DNA of 45,732 nt from Caulobacteraceae bacterium (GCA_020852035.1 JADZBR010000241.1:1-45732); one strand, 5' to 3'. Shown: positions 34,558 to 43,826, counted from the first letter of the stretch. The notes: generated from the sequence alone by a model not told the origin. Program-made: numbers and translations.

Positions 34558-34871
34558 ATCCCCAGGGCGGTCCTGTAGTCCGGATGCACCAGGTCGTGCT
34601 CCTCGGGGTGGCGCTTGATGTAGCCGGCGAAGAAGGTGCAGACGGGCAGCACCTGAAGACCCCGCTTGCGCGCCGACTTCAGACCGGCCTTCACCAGCGC
34701 GCTGCCGACGCCGCGGCCTTCCAGCGCCGAGGGCACCTCGGTGTGGCTGAACAGGATCGTCTTGTCGGTCAGCCGGTACTCGGCGATCGCCAGGTGGCCG
34801 TCCACCGTCACCTCGAAGCGTTCGGCCTCGGGATTGTCGCGCACGTCGTAGGTGGTTTCAGCCATGATCAT
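34554..34871 (-). CDS. Small GNAT-family N-acetyltransferase (YjdJ-like)
   Basis: A 105-residue minimal GCN5-related acetyltransferase of the single-domain group. It shows DGHLAIAEYRL, ILFSHTEVPSALEGRGVGSALVKAGLKSARKRG, where EGRGVGSAL is the acetyl-CoA pyrophosphate-binding loop, and a C-terminal LPVCTFFAGYIKRHPEEHDLV, typical of this small family. The acetylated partner is unknown. The start is ATG 34871 (GGAG four bases upstream) or ATG 34865. Its stop overlaps the iorB stop in one CTAG, so the two convergent transcripts must overlap. Confidence 0.9.
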   Translation of the reverse strand: MIMAETTYDVRDNPEAERFEVTVDGHLAIAEYRLTDKTILFSHTEVPSALEGRGVGSALVKAGLKSARKRGLQVLPVCTFFAGYIKRHPEEHDLVHPDYRTALGI

Positions 34872-34977
34872 CGAGCTCCTTCCAAGCTGTGCATCTAGGC
34901 TGCGGAGCGGCCGGTCGCCAGTCTAAGAGGGCGTTAACCACGATCATGCTGGGGTGCCGCCTGACGGAGACCGCCCG

Positions 34978-35910
34978 ATGACCGCCCTGCCCAAGGCCGC
35001 AGCCGCTTCGCACCCGCTGGTGAAGAACCTGCGACGCGACGGCGCCCACATCTTCGATGAGCGGGTCAGCCCGGCGGCCGCGACGGCGTTGCTGGCCGCC
35101 CTGCGCGCCGACCGGCTCTACGACGAGAGCCTGTTCCTCAGCGAGGCCGAGTTCGACGCCGACCCGCAGTACGTCGGGGTCAATCCGCGCCCGGGCCGCA
35201 ACCTCCTCGACCGCTTCGAGGACCAGCTCGGCTTCGTCGAGCGCGCGCCGCACATCGTCGAGGGGCTCACCGCCCTGCTCGGCGAGGGCTACGAGCTGCT
35301 CAACCGCAAGATCGTCTGCGGCGTCCCGGCCCGCTCGATCCCGCCCTGGCTGAAGGCGCGGATCGAGGGCAATCCGGTCAACAACCTCGGCGCCTATGTG
35401 AAGCCGCAGCACCGGGACGTGACCTACTTCTACGGCATCGACTTTCACCAGGACCTGATCGACTACAAGGACCGCAGCGCCGATTTCGTGACGCTCTACG
35501 TCTACCTGCATCCCGTCAGCCGCCACGACGCGCCGCTCTATCTGCTGCGCGGCAGCCACGCGCTGGGCGGCTCGGTCTTTCCCCACGACCTGACCCCGGC
35601 CGGCGAGGGCGCCTGGCTCTATCGCAACCCCGGCTGCGGCGAGGCGCTGGTGGAGCAGCTGATGCTCACCGGCGAGACCGGCTTCGCCGCCGTCTGGCAC
35701 GCCTGCACCCTGCATGGCACCCAGCCGGACGCCGCCGACCATGAGCGCATCTCGCTGCGCTACCTCTACGCCCGCGGCGGCGCGGCGCAGGCTGGCATCG
35801 ACGACGTCAACGCCGCGCTGGAGGGGCCGGTGAGCCTGACGGACACCCGCGTCGACCTGGCCGCCAACGGCGCGGCGCAGATCAAGGCCAACAGCGTCAA
35901 CCGCGCCTGA
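34978..35910 (+). CDS. Phytanoyl-CoA dioxygenase (PhyH)-like Fe(II)/2-oxoglutarate oxygenase
   Basis: A 310-residue protein with the facial-triad pattern of non-heme iron dioxygenases: His157 and Asp159 in GIDFHQDLID, and the distal His246 in AVWHACTLHGTQPD. An arginine in ERISLRYLY probably binds 2-oxoglutarate. Between the halves lies VYLHPVSRHDAPLYLLRGSH, the usual PhyH-type strand. It likely hydroxylates a small organic substrate; which one cannot be told. Start ATG has GGAG eight bases upstream; GTG 34954 is an in-frame alternative. Its last 14 bases overlap the end of the convergent hybrid kinase gene. Confidence 0.82.
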   Translation: MTALPKAAAASHPLVKNLRRDGAHIFDERVSPAAATALLAALRADRLYDESLFLSEAEFDADPQYVGVNPRPGRNLLDRFEDQLGFVERAPHIVEGLTALLGEGYELLNRKIVCGVPARSIPPWLKARIEGNPVNNLGAYVKPQHRDVTYFYGIDFHQDLIDYKDRSADFVTLYVYLHPVSRHDAPLYLLRGSHALGGSVFPHDLTPAGEGAWLYRNPGCGEALVEQLMLTGETGFAAVWHACTLHGTQPDAADHERISLRYLYARGGAAQAGIDDVNAALEGPVSLTDTRVDLAANGAAQIKANSVNRA

Positions 35911-38251
35911 GGGCCTCCGGCTCGGCCGCGGCGGCGCAGGCTTCGTCGATCGCCGCCAGCAGCAGCGGCAGCTCGATCGGCTTTGCGACCACCGCGTCCA
36001 TGCCGCAGGCCAGATACTCGGCGCGGTGGTGATCCATCGCATTGGCGGTGAGCGCGATGATCGGCAGGCGCGGACGGCGGGTCTGCAGCTCGTCGGCGCG
36101 GATCAGGCGGGTGGCGGCCAGGCCGTCGAGGTTGGGCATCTGCACGTCCATCAGCACCAGGTCCCAGTCGCCGCCGATCACCGCGGCCACCGCCTCGGCG
36201 CCGTCGTCCACGCAGGTCACCTGCATGCCGAGTTGGCCGAGCAGGGTGGTCAGCACCAGCCGGTTCATCTCGTTGTCGTCGGCGGCCAGCACCCTGAGCG
36301 GGCGATCCTCGACGGGCGCGGAGGGCTCCGGCGCGGCGGCGGCCGGCGCGGCGGCGCGTTCGACGGGCAGGCGCAGGGTGAAGGTCGAGCCTTCGCCGAC
36401 GATGCTGCTGGCCTCCACGTCGCCGCCCATCAGCACCGCCAGCTCCTTGCAGATCGCCAGCCCGAGGCCCGAACCGCCGTGACGGCGGGTGGTGGAGGCG
36501 TCCGCCTGCACGAACTTGTCGAACAACAGCGGCAGGCGGTCGGCGGGCACGCCCGGGCCGGTGTCGCTCACGGTCAGCACAAGGCCCCGGCGCGTCGCCT
36601 CCACGGCGATGCCCACCTCGCCTTCCGAGGTGAACTTCACCGCGTTTGAGACCAGGTTGGAGAGAATCTGCCGGACCCGGGTGGGATCGCCCCGCCAGAA
36701 CCCTTCGGCGGCCGGCGCGATGTCGGCGACCAGGGCCACGCCCTTGGCCTCGGCGAGCGCCTGGAAGGTGGACTGCACGCCGCCGACCACGCCGGCGAGG
36801 TCGATCACGCCGTCCTCCAGCTCCATTCGGCCGGATTCGATGCGCGACAGGTCGAGGAGGTCGTTGAGCAGCACCAGCAGGGTTTCGCCGGATTTGCGGA
36901 TGACGCTCAGGCGTTCGCGCTGGGCGCCGGGCAGATCGTCGTTGGTCATGGCCTGGGCCATGCCGAGTACGCCGTTCAACGGCGTTCGGATCTCGTGGCT
37001 CATGGTCGCCAGGAAATCCGACTTCGCCGCATTGGCGGCGTCGGCCGCGTCGCGGGCCTTCTTCAGGCTGGCGTTGGCTTCCTTGAGGCGCGCTTCGGAA
37101 ACCTTCAGGTCGGCGATCGACTGGGTGATGACCACACAGCGCACCGGCCCCTCGCCGGCGAACCGGGCGGCGGTCATGCGGAACCATTCGCCGTTCCTGG
37201 ACTGATAGGCGCGGGTGAAGCTCTCGGCCTCGCCGTCGAGGACGCTGCGGACGCCCTTGATCACCGCACGGCCGTGAACCCCGGGCAGGCGTGAGAGCAC
37301 GGCGAACATGTCGCCGCCCATCGGGTAATCCTCGGTTCCGCGAATCTGCGCCCCCAGGGCGCGAAAGGCGCGGTTGGCCTCGATGATCGTTCCGGCTTCG
37401 TCGATCACCACCAGCATGGCGCCGATGCCGTCGATCACGCCGCGCGCGAAGCGTTCGGACTCCCGCAGCTCGGCGGTGGCGGCGCGTTCGTGCGTGATGT
37501 CCTGGCTGGCGCCGTGGATCGCCACGCAGACGCCGTCCTCGAACACCGCCTCGCCCAGCATGCGCATCCAGATGAACTCGCCCGCGGCGTTGATGGCGCG
37601 GCCTTCGAGGTCGAAGCGGCCGTTGTCGGCGCCCGCGATCGCCCGACCGGCCGCCTCGCGCACCTGTGTGCGGTCGGGCTCGGGATAGACGGCGAGGGAG
37701 CCTTCGATGCCCTCGGTCGCCGCCGCCCGGCCCAGCACTTCGACCAGTTCCGGACTCCAGGAGACGACGCCGCGACGCATATCGACCTCCCAGCCGCCGA
37801 TCCGCGCCAGCTTGCCGGCCGAGCGCAAGGCGGCGGTGGTGGCGTTCAGCCGGGCCTGGCTTTCCTGGGCGTCGGTGACCTCCACGCCGACGGCGATGCA
37901 ACCGTCGCGTTCGCCGGCCTCGTTGAACGCCGGCCGCACGTCGAGATCAAGCCAGTAGGCGGCCTCTCCCCTCAGGCACCGGATCGGCTCGAGCCGGGCG
38001 CCGACACCGCGCATGGCGTCGCAGACGGCCTGCGACGCCTGCGGCTGTTCGGCGATGGCCGCGATCAGTTCGGGGAGCGGTCGGCCGATGAGCTGGTCGG
38101 CGCTTCGCCCGCTGAGGGCGATCAAGCCCGCGTTGACCCAGGTGATGCAGCCGCCGGGATCGCAGACCGCGACCGCATGCGGCGTGACCAGGGCGACCTG
38201 CGCCAGCTTCGCGGCGAGCGGGCCTGCCGCCGCCGGATCCGACGCCCTCAT
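35897..38251 (-). CDS. PAS-domain hybrid sensor histidine kinase / response regulator
   Basis: A 784-residue soluble hybrid kinase. Three PAS-like sensor domains fill residues about 20-130, 140-255 and 265-385 (for example PHAVAVCDPGGCITWVNAGL and AMLVVIDEAGTIIEANRAF). Then come a HisKA domain with the phospho-acceptor in ATMSHEIRTPLNGVL (His419), an ATPase domain (NLVSNAVKFT, VSDTGPGVP, GSGLGLAI), and a C-terminal receiver with LVLMDVQMPNLDG (Asp702) and AKPIE. No membrane helix is seen, so it senses a cytoplasmic signal. No output partner gene is adjacent. I start it at ATG 38251 with GAGAGGG upstream rather than at the longer ORF start (38317). Confidence 0.92.
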   Translation of the reverse strand: MRASDPAAAGPLAAKLAQVALVTPHAVAVCDPGGCITWVNAGLIALSGRSADQLIGRPLPELIAAIAEQPQASQAVCDAMRGVGARLEPIRCLRGEAAYWLDLDVRPAFNEAGERDGCIAVGVEVTDAQESQARLNATTAALRSAGKLARIGGWEVDMRRGVVSWSPELVEVLGRAAATEGIEGSLAVYPEPDRTQVREAAGRAIAGADNGRFDLEGRAINAAGEFIWMRMLGEAVFEDGVCVAIHGASQDITHERAATAELRESERFARGVIDGIGAMLVVIDEAGTIIEANRAFRALGAQIRGTEDYPMGGDMFAVLSRLPGVHGRAVIKGVRSVLDGEAESFTRAYQSRNGEWFRMTAARFAGEGPVRCVVITQSIADLKVSEARLKEANASLKKARDAADAANAAKSDFLATMSHEIRTPLNGVLGMAQAMTNDDLPGAQRERLSVIRKSGETLLVLLNDLLDLSRIESGRMELEDGVIDLAGVVGGVQSTFQALAEAKGVALVADIAPAAEGFWRGDPTRVRQILSNLVSNAVKFTSEGEVGIAVEATRRGLVLTVSDTGPGVPADRLPLLFDKFVQADASTTRRHGGSGLGLAICKELAVLMGGDVEASSIVGEGSTFTLRLPVERAAAPAAAAPEPSAPVEDRPLRVLAADDNEMNRLVLTTLLGQLGMQVTCVDDGAEAVAAVIGGDWDLVLMDVQMPNLDGLAATRLIRADELQTRRPRLPIIALTANAMDHHRAEYLACGMDAVVAKPIELPLLLAAIDEACAAAAEPEALRRG

Positions 38252-38407
38252 CGCACGCCCTCTCTGCGCCACATGCGGAAAACTATTTCGGGCAGATGTG
38301 AACAAAGGGGAAAGCATGTCGGGCGGCGATCGCCGGCGGGCCTAGCCGGGACGATCCGTCGCGCTATGGTTGGGACAAGCCCGCACGAAAACGGGCGGGG
38401 AGGGGCC

Positions 38408-40060
38408 ATGTCGTCGGCTGAGAGTGCGCCGGAACCGCCGCGTTCCAACCGGTTGGTGATCGCCGGCGCCTCCGCCGGCACGGTGTTCGAGTGGTACGAC
38501 TTCTACCTCTATGGCTCGCTGGCCGGGCTGATCACCCTGCACTTCTTCTCCGGCGTCGATCCGACGACGGGCTACATCTTCGCCCTGCTGGCCTTCGCGG
38601 CGGGCTTCGCGGTGCGGCCGTTCGGGGCGATCGTCTTCGGCCGGCTGGGCGACCTTTGGGGGCGCAAGAACACCTTCCTCGTCACCATGATCCTGATGGG
38701 GGTCTCCACCTTCGTGGTCGGCCTCCTGCCGGGCTACAGCCAGATCGGCGTCGCCGCGCCGATCGCCCTGATCGTCATGCGGCTGATCCAGGGCCTGGCG
38801 CTCGGCGGCGAGTATGGCGGGGCGGCCACCTACGTCGCCGAGCACGCCCCGCCCGGCAAGCGCGGGCTCTACACCAGCTGGATCCAGACCACCGCCACGG
38901 TGGGCCTGTTCCTCAGCCTGGTGGTGATCCTGGCCGTGCGCCTGTCGGTGGGCGAGGACGCCTTCGCCGCCTGGGCCTGGCGCATCCCGTTCCTGGTCTC
39001 GGCGCTGCTGCTGGGGGTCTCGCTGTGGATCCGGCTGAAGCTCGACGAGAGTCCGGTGTTCAGGAAGATGGTCGAGGAGGGCCGCGCCTCGAAGAAGCCG
39101 CTGGCCGAGTCCTTCGCCCGCTGGGGCAACCTGAAGCTGGTGATCCTGGCGCTGGTCGGGCTCACCGCCGGCCAGGCGGTGGTCTGGTACACCGGCCAAT
39201 TCTACGCCCTGTTCTTCCTGGAGAAGACGCTGAAGGTCGACGGGGTGACCACCAACACCCTGATCGCCGTCGCCCTGCTGCTGGCCACGCCGTTCTTCGT
39301 GGTGTTCGGCTGGCTCTCCGACAAGATCGGCCGCAAGCCGGTGATCCTCGCCGGCTGCCTTTTGGCCGCGCTCACCTACCAGCCGATCTTCAAGGCGCTC
39401 ACCGCCGCGGCCAATCCGCAGCTGGCCGCCGCGAGCGCCGGCGCCCCGGTGCGGGTGATCGCCGACCCGGCGACCTGCGCCTTCCAGTTCGACCCCATCG
39501 GACGCCAGACCTTCGCCAGCTCCTGCGACGTCGCCAAGGCCGCGCTCACCCAGGCCGGTATCTCCTACGAGAACGTCCGCGCCGCGCCGGGCTCCGTCGC
39601 CGTGGTGCAGATCGGTGAGCGGGCCATGCCGAGCTTCGACGGCAAGGCTTTGCCGGCGCCGGTGTTCATCGCCACCCGCACCGCCTGGCAGGCGCAGCTG
39701 AACGCCGCCCTCGCCGACGCCGGCTATCCCGCCAAGGCCGACCCTGAGCGGGTGAACAAGCCGCTGGTGGTGGGCCTGCTCTTCCTGCTCGTGCTCTATG
39801 TGACGATGGTCTACGGGCCGATCGCCGCGGCGCTGGTGGAGATGTTCCCGGCGCGCATCCGCTACACCTCCATGAGCCTGCCCTATCACATTGGCAACGG
39901 CTGGTTCGGCGGGTTCCTGCCGACCACGGCCTTCGCGATGGTGGTGGCGCAGGGCAACATCTACTTCGGCCTCTGGTACCCGATCGCCATCGCGGCGGTG
40001 ACCTTCGTGGTCGGGCTCTTCCTGGTCCGCGAGATGCGTGGCGCGGACATCGACGCATGA
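38408..40060 (+). CDS. MHS-type MFS transporter with a large periplasmic insertion
   Basis: A 550-residue major-facilitator transporter of the metabolite:H+ symporter group. Family motifs are AGTVFEWYDFYLYG (helix 1), FGRLGDLWGRKNTF (loop 2-3), RLIQGLALGGEYGGAATYVAEHAP, and GWLSDKIGRKPVILAG (loop 8-9). About 115 extra residues (332-450) are inserted between helices 9 and 10, by topology on the periplasmic side, with two cysteines (357, 373) and no similarity I recognise. Typical members have about 430-450 residues. The substrate is probably an organic acid, betaine or similar. ATG 38408 has GGGGAGG upstream. The acylase gene starts at or just after its stop. Confidence 0.88.
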   Translation: MSSAESAPEPPRSNRLVIAGASAGTVFEWYDFYLYGSLAGLITLHFFSGVDPTTGYIFALLAFAAGFAVRPFGAIVFGRLGDLWGRKNTFLVTMILMGVSTFVVGLLPGYSQIGVAAPIALIVMRLIQGLALGGEYGGAATYVAEHAPPGKRGLYTSWIQTTATVGLFLSLVVILAVRLSVGEDAFAAWAWRIPFLVSALLLGVSLWIRLKLDESPVFRKMVEEGRASKKPLAESFARWGNLKLVILALVGLTAGQAVVWYTGQFYALFFLEKTLKVDGVTTNTLIAVALLLATPFFVVFGWLSDKIGRKPVILAGCLLAALTYQPIFKALTAAANPQLAAASAGAPVRVIADPATCAFQFDPIGRQTFASSCDVAKAALTQAGISYENVRAAPGSVAVVQIGERAMPSFDGKALPAPVFIATRTAWQAQLNAALADAGYPAKADPERVNKPLVVGLLFLLVLYVTMVYGPIAAALVEMFPARIRYTSMSLPYHIGNGWFGGFLPTTAFAMVVAQGNIYFGLWYPIAIAAVTFVVGLFLVREMRGADIDA

Positions 40061-40068
40061 GGGTTCCC

Positions 40069-42435
40069 ATGATCCGAAAACTCGCCGCCCTCGCCCTGGG
40101 CTTCTGCGCCCTGGCCGCCCCGGCCGCCGCCGAGCCGGCGCAGGAAGCCCGCACCGTCGCGGGCCTGGCGGCGCCGGCGGAGATTCTCGTCGACAAGTGG
40201 GGCATTTCCCACATCTACGCCGGCAGCGTGCGCGACGCCTTCTTCCTGCAGGGCTACAACGTCGCGCGCGACCGGCTCTGGCAGATCGACCTGTGGCGCA
40301 AGCGCGGCCTGGGCCTGCTGGCCCGCGACTTCGGCGCGGCCTACGTGCCTCAGGATCGAGCCGCCCGCCTCTTCCGCTACCGCGGCGCCATGGAGCGCGA
40401 GTGGGCCGCCTACGGCCCCGACGCGAAGGGCTACGCCGAAGCCTTCGTCGCCGGCATCAACGCCTACGTCGGCGAAATCCGCGCCGGCGGCCGCCCGCTG
40501 CCGGAGGAGTTCGCCATCGCCGGGACGCAGCCCGACCTCTGGAAGGCCGAGGACGTGGTGCGTATCCGCAGCCACGGCCTGACCCGCAACGCCGCCGCCG
40601 AGGTCGCCCGCGCCCGCGTCGTCTGCCTGGGCGGCCTGGAGGCGACGCGCCTGCAACGCAAGCTGGAGCCGGACTGGACGCTGAAGGTCCCGGAGGGGCT
40701 GGATCCCTGCGACGTTCCCGAGGATGTGCTGGCCGACTACGGCCTGGCGACGCAGGGGGTGCGCTTCGAGCGCACCGCGCCGCTGAAGATCGCCGCCGAC
40801 GTTCCGCCGGACGCCATCGGCTCCAACAACTGGACCATCGCGCCCAGCCGCACCGCCACAGGCCGGCCGATCCTGGCCAACGACCCGCACCGCGAGCACG
40901 GCGCGCCCTCGCTGCGCTACATCGTGCACATGGAGGCGCCGGGCTTCTCGGCCATCGGCGCGGGCGAGCCGGCCCTGCCGGGCATCTCCATCGGCCACAA
41001 CGGGACCATCGCCTTCGGGTTGACGATCTTCGCGGCCGACCAGGAGGACCTCTACGTCTACGAGACCGATCCGGCCGACCCCTTGCGCTATCGCTACAAG
41101 GGCGGCTGGGAGCCGATGCGCCTGGTCCTCGAGACGATCCCGGTGAAGGGCGGGGCTGCCGCGGAGGTGGATCTGGCCTTCACCCGCCACGGCCCGGTGG
41201 TGAAGCGCGAGCCCGGCAAGCATCGCGCCTATGCGCTGCGCAGCGTCTGGAGCGAACCGGGGACCTCGGCCTATTTCGGCTCGGTCGGCTACATGACCGC
41301 CAGGGACTGGAAGGGCTTCACCGCGGCGATGGAGAACTGGGGCGCGCCCTCGGAGAACCAGGTCTATGCCGACGCCTCGGGCGACATCGGCTGGATCGTC
41401 GGCTCGCGCACGCCGGTGCGGCCGGGATGGGACGGGCTGTTCCCCGTGCCGGGCGACGGGCGCTACGAGTGGAACGGGTTCCTCAAGGCGGCCGAACTGC
41501 CGCAGAGCCACAATCCGGCCAAGGGCTGGTTCGCCACCGCCAACGAGATGAACCTGCCGGCCGACTATCCCTACGCCGAACGCAAGGTGGGGTTCGAGTG
41601 GTCGAACGATGCGCGGGTGCGGCGCATCTCCGAGGTGCTGGCGGCCAATGACAAGGTCAGCCTGGCCGACGCGATGGCGCTGCAGACCGACCCGATCAAC
41701 GTCACCGCCCGCCGCCTGCAGGCGCTTCTCGAGCCGCTGGCCTCGGACGACGCCGACACCCGCGCGGCGCTCGACCTGGTGCGCGGCTGGGACGGGCGAA
41801 CCGCGGCCGACAGCGCGGCGGCGGCGGTCTACGAGATCTGGATCGCCAAGCACCTGGGCCGCGCGACCGTGGCGCGGGCGACCCCGGCGGCGGCGCGGGC
41901 GGCGGTCGGCGCGGGCGACTTCGCCGCCGTGCTCGAACTGCTGGAGGTCCCCGACGCCAGCCTCGGCGCCGATCCCGACGGGGCGCGGGACGCGATCCTC
42001 AAGGACAGCCTCAAGGCGGCCTTCGCCGAAGTGCGCGGCAAGCTCGGGCCGGATCCCGCCCGCTGGCGCTGGGGCGACCTGCACCAGGCCAGGTTCGAGC
42101 ATGCGCTGACGCCGCTGGTCGATCCGGCCCGGCGCGCGCGGCTGTCGGTGGGGCCCGCGCCGATGGCCGGGACCATGCTCAGCCCGCTGGCGGCCAGCTG
42201 GCGGCCGAACGACTATCGGGTGGTGGCCGGCGCCTCGTTCCGCATGGTCCTGGACGTGGGGGCCTGGGACAACAGCCGCGTGATCAATACGCCCGGCCAG
42301 TCGGGCGACCCCTCCAGCCCGCACTTCGGCGATCTCTTCGACAAGTGGTCGAGGGGCGAATACGTGCCGCTGGCCTACAGCCGCCCGGCCGTGGAAGCGG
42401 TGGCCGAGCGCCGCCTCCGGCTGACCCCGCCTTGA
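40069..42435 (+). CDS. Penicillin-acylase-family N-terminal-nucleophile amidohydrolase
   Basis: A 788-residue periplasmic proenzyme with a signal peptide (KLAALALGFCALAAPAAA). The alpha part shows WGISHIYAGSVRDAFFLQGY and ARDRLWQIDLWRKRG. The self-cleavage point and catalytic serine lie in AIGSNNWTIAPSRTATGRPILANDPHR (Ser252). Later blocks LPGISIGHNGTIAFGLT, FTRHGPVVK and ANEMNLP are typical. It hydrolyses an amide such as an acyl-homoserine lactone, beta-lactam side chain or N-acyl amino acid; which is unknown. I chose ATG 40069 with GAGGG upstream; ATG 40057 overlaps the transporter stop (ATGA). The coupling suggests that transporter and acylase handle the same compound. Confidence 0.92.
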   Translation: MIRKLAALALGFCALAAPAAAEPAQEARTVAGLAAPAEILVDKWGISHIYAGSVRDAFFLQGYNVARDRLWQIDLWRKRGLGLLARDFGAAYVPQDRAARLFRYRGAMEREWAAYGPDAKGYAEAFVAGINAYVGEIRAGGRPLPEEFAIAGTQPDLWKAEDVVRIRSHGLTRNAAAEVARARVVCLGGLEATRLQRKLEPDWTLKVPEGLDPCDVPEDVLADYGLATQGVRFERTAPLKIAADVPPDAIGSNNWTIAPSRTATGRPILANDPHREHGAPSLRYIVHMEAPGFSAIGAGEPALPGISIGHNGTIAFGLTIFAADQEDLYVYETDPADPLRYRYKGGWEPMRLVLETIPVKGGAAAEVDLAFTRHGPVVKREPGKHRAYALRSVWSEPGTSAYFGSVGYMTARDWKGFTAAMENWGAPSENQVYADASGDIGWIVGSRTPVRPGWDGLFPVPGDGRYEWNGFLKAAELPQSHNPAKGWFATANEMNLPADYPYAERKVGFEWSNDARVRRISEVLAANDKVSLADAMALQTDPINVTARRLQALLEPLASDDADTRAALDLVRGWDGRTAADSAAAAVYEIWIAKHLGRATVARATPAAARAAVGAGDFAAVLELLEVPDASLGADPDGARDAILKDSLKAAFAEVRGKLGPDPARWRWGDLHQARFEHALTPLVDPARRARLSVGPAPMAGTMLSPLAASWRPNDYRVVAGASFRMVLDVGAWDNSRVINTPGQSGDPSSPHFGDLFDKWSRGEYVPLAYSRPAVEAVAERRLRLTPP

Positions 42436-42442
42436 GGGCGCC

Positions 42443-43165
42443 CTAGCCCGGCGCCGGGCGGGCGCGCTGGTTGTAGAGCAGCTTCATCCGCCGCTCGCGC
42501 TCCTCGGGGGTGACGCTGGCCGGATCCTCGGGGTCGCCGGCGGTCACCGCCAGGCCGCGCCGCACCGCCGGGCGGGCCGAGAGCTCCTCGAACCAGCGCT
42601 TGAAGTATTTGAACTCGTCCAGGTCCTGACCCTGGCCCTGCCAGTTCACGGTCCACGGGTAGCAGATCATGTCAGCGATCGTGTAGGCCTCGCCCGCCAG
42701 GTAGGGGCGGTCGTAGAGGCGGTTGTTGAGCACCCCGTACATGCGGTTCACCTCGTCGGCGAAGCGGCGCCTGGCGTAGGACTGGTCGCCCCTGTCCTCG
42801 CCGAGGCGATGGAAGTGGCCGTATTCGCCGGTCTTCGGCCCCTGGTTGGCCATCTGCCAGATCAGCCACTGGTTCACTTCATGCCGGCCGCGCAGGTCCT
42901 GCGGGTAGAAGCGGTCGTATTTCTCGCCGAGATAGAGCATGATCGCGCCGGACTCGAAGATGCTGAGCGGCGGTCCGCCGTCTTTCGGCTCGGTGTCGAC
43001 CAGAGCCGGCATGCGGTTGTTGGGGCCGATCTTGAGGAAGTCGTCGGTGAACTGGTCGCCGCGGCCGATGTTGCAGGGGATCACCTGGTAGGGAACGCCG
43101 AGTTCCTCGAGCAGGATGGTGACCTTCTTGCCATTAGGCGTGGGCCAGTAGTGCAGGTCGAGCAT
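42443..43165 (-). CDS. Glutathione S-transferase (Ure2p/YfcG-like, Nu-class type)
   Basis: A 240-residue GST. The thioredoxin-fold N-terminal half has HYWPTPNGKKVTILLEELGVPY, where TPNGKK is the hallmark of the YfcG/YghU disulfide-reductase-like group. KIGPNNRMPALVD and IFESGAIMLYLGEKY supply the gamma-glutamyl contact. The helical C-terminal domain shows YLAGEAYTIADMICYPW with the N-capping box. Members reduce disulfides of glutathione or conjugate electrophiles. Start ATG has GGAGG six bases upstream. It converges with the acylase gene, seven bases apart. Confidence 0.92.
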   Translation of the reverse strand: MLDLHYWPTPNGKKVTILLEELGVPYQVIPCNIGRGDQFTDDFLKIGPNNRMPALVDTEPKDGGPPLSIFESGAIMLYLGEKYDRFYPQDLRGRHEVNQWLIWQMANQGPKTGEYGHFHRLGEDRGDQSYARRRFADEVNRMYGVLNNRLYDRPYLAGEAYTIADMICYPWTVNWQGQGQDLDEFKYFKRWFEELSARPAVRRGLAVTAGDPEDPASVTPEERERRMKLLYNQRARPAPG

Positions 43166-43224
43166 GCCGTTCCTCCGCGATGGGCCACGATAGCGGCCGA
43201 TCGGCGCGGCGTCTCCCTGGCTCG

Positions 43225-43436
43225 TCGAGTGCGATTCTCATGTCTTCAGCAAGAACGCACGCCTGCAAATCCGGACTTCTCCAGGTAATGAAGGTAAATC
43301 CAAGTATTGTTGCTTGGAGGGCTAGAATGTCACGTTGGCGTGACGAAACTGTCATATTAGCTTCACAAAATCTACGATCGGCGTATCGTTCGCCCTGAGC
43401 TCCGCGCTGTTCGCGGGGCCGGGGAGGGAACGAAAA
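43225..43436 (+). promoter_or_regulatory. AT-rich upstream region with several dyads
   Basis: The stretch before the small secreted protein is much richer in A and T than anything else in the window. It contains inverted repeats CCAAG-N8-CTTGG (43300-43317) and GTCACG-TTGG-CGTGAC (43329-43344). Right after the second is CTGTCATATTAGCTTCAC (43349-43366); its first half matches a Pho-box half site and its second half only weakly. A GGGGAGGGAA ribosome-binding site precedes the GTG at 43437. I read this as a regulated promoter; the Pho-box idea is tentative. No ORF in it (for example the 72-aa entry at 43180) looks real. Confidence 0.45.
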
Positions 43437-43742
43437 GTGATCAGGATTGCAGTCGGCGGCCTCGCGGCGGCTCTGGTGCTGGCTTCCGGCGCGTCGGCCG
43501 GCCCGCAGCCGGCAGCGCGCTCGGCGGACGGTGCGGCGAAGAATGCGGCCAGCGGGCGCGAGGCGCGGGTGATGGTCTATGTCTGCGACCGCTCGGACGA
43601 GACCCGCCGGGCCTTCAAGCGCGAGTACGGCGCCCAGGAATTCGTCACCGCCGACAGCGTTCAGCGGGTCAGCGACGTGACCACGCCCAAGTGCATGACG
43701 GCCGCGGAGCTGCGCCGCTACAAGGACCGCTTCGCGCATTAG
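43437..43742 (+). CDS. Small secreted hypothetical protein
   Basis: A 101-residue protein with a signal peptide (MIRIAVGGLAAALVLASGASAG), leaving a small, charged mature part of about 80 residues. The mature part has two cysteines (YVCDRSDE and TPKCMTAAE) that could form a disulfide, and a central REYGAQEFVTADSV. I recognise no family. The start is GTG with GGAGG nine bases upstream. It sits alone on its transcript behind the AT-rich regulatory region, between a divergent GST gene and a PLP-enzyme gene. Confidence 0.7.
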   Translation: MIRIAVGGLAAALVLASGASAGPQPAARSADGAAKNAASGREARVMVYVCDRSDETRRAFKREYGAQEFVTADSVQRVSDVTTPKCMTAAELRRYKDRFAH

Positions 43743-43826
43743 CGCGCGTGGGGCGCGGCGCGCCCTCCTCGGGTCACCTCCCGGGCGCATTGGCGAAGGC
43801 GTGGCCGGTGCGCTAGTCCTTGGCGC

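Noticed and set aside
39961-42324. 787-residue minus-strand ORF opposite the acylase gene
   Set aside because: Composition is typical of a reverse-frame shadow (RRG, AVG and HRQ-rich) and no domain is recognisable; the plus strand has the full penicillin-acylase pattern.
43180-43398. 72-residue ORF in the AT-rich gap before the small secreted protein
   Set aside because: No ribosome-binding site, no recognisable motif, and it covers the dyads that look regulatory; composition does not resemble the surrounding genes.
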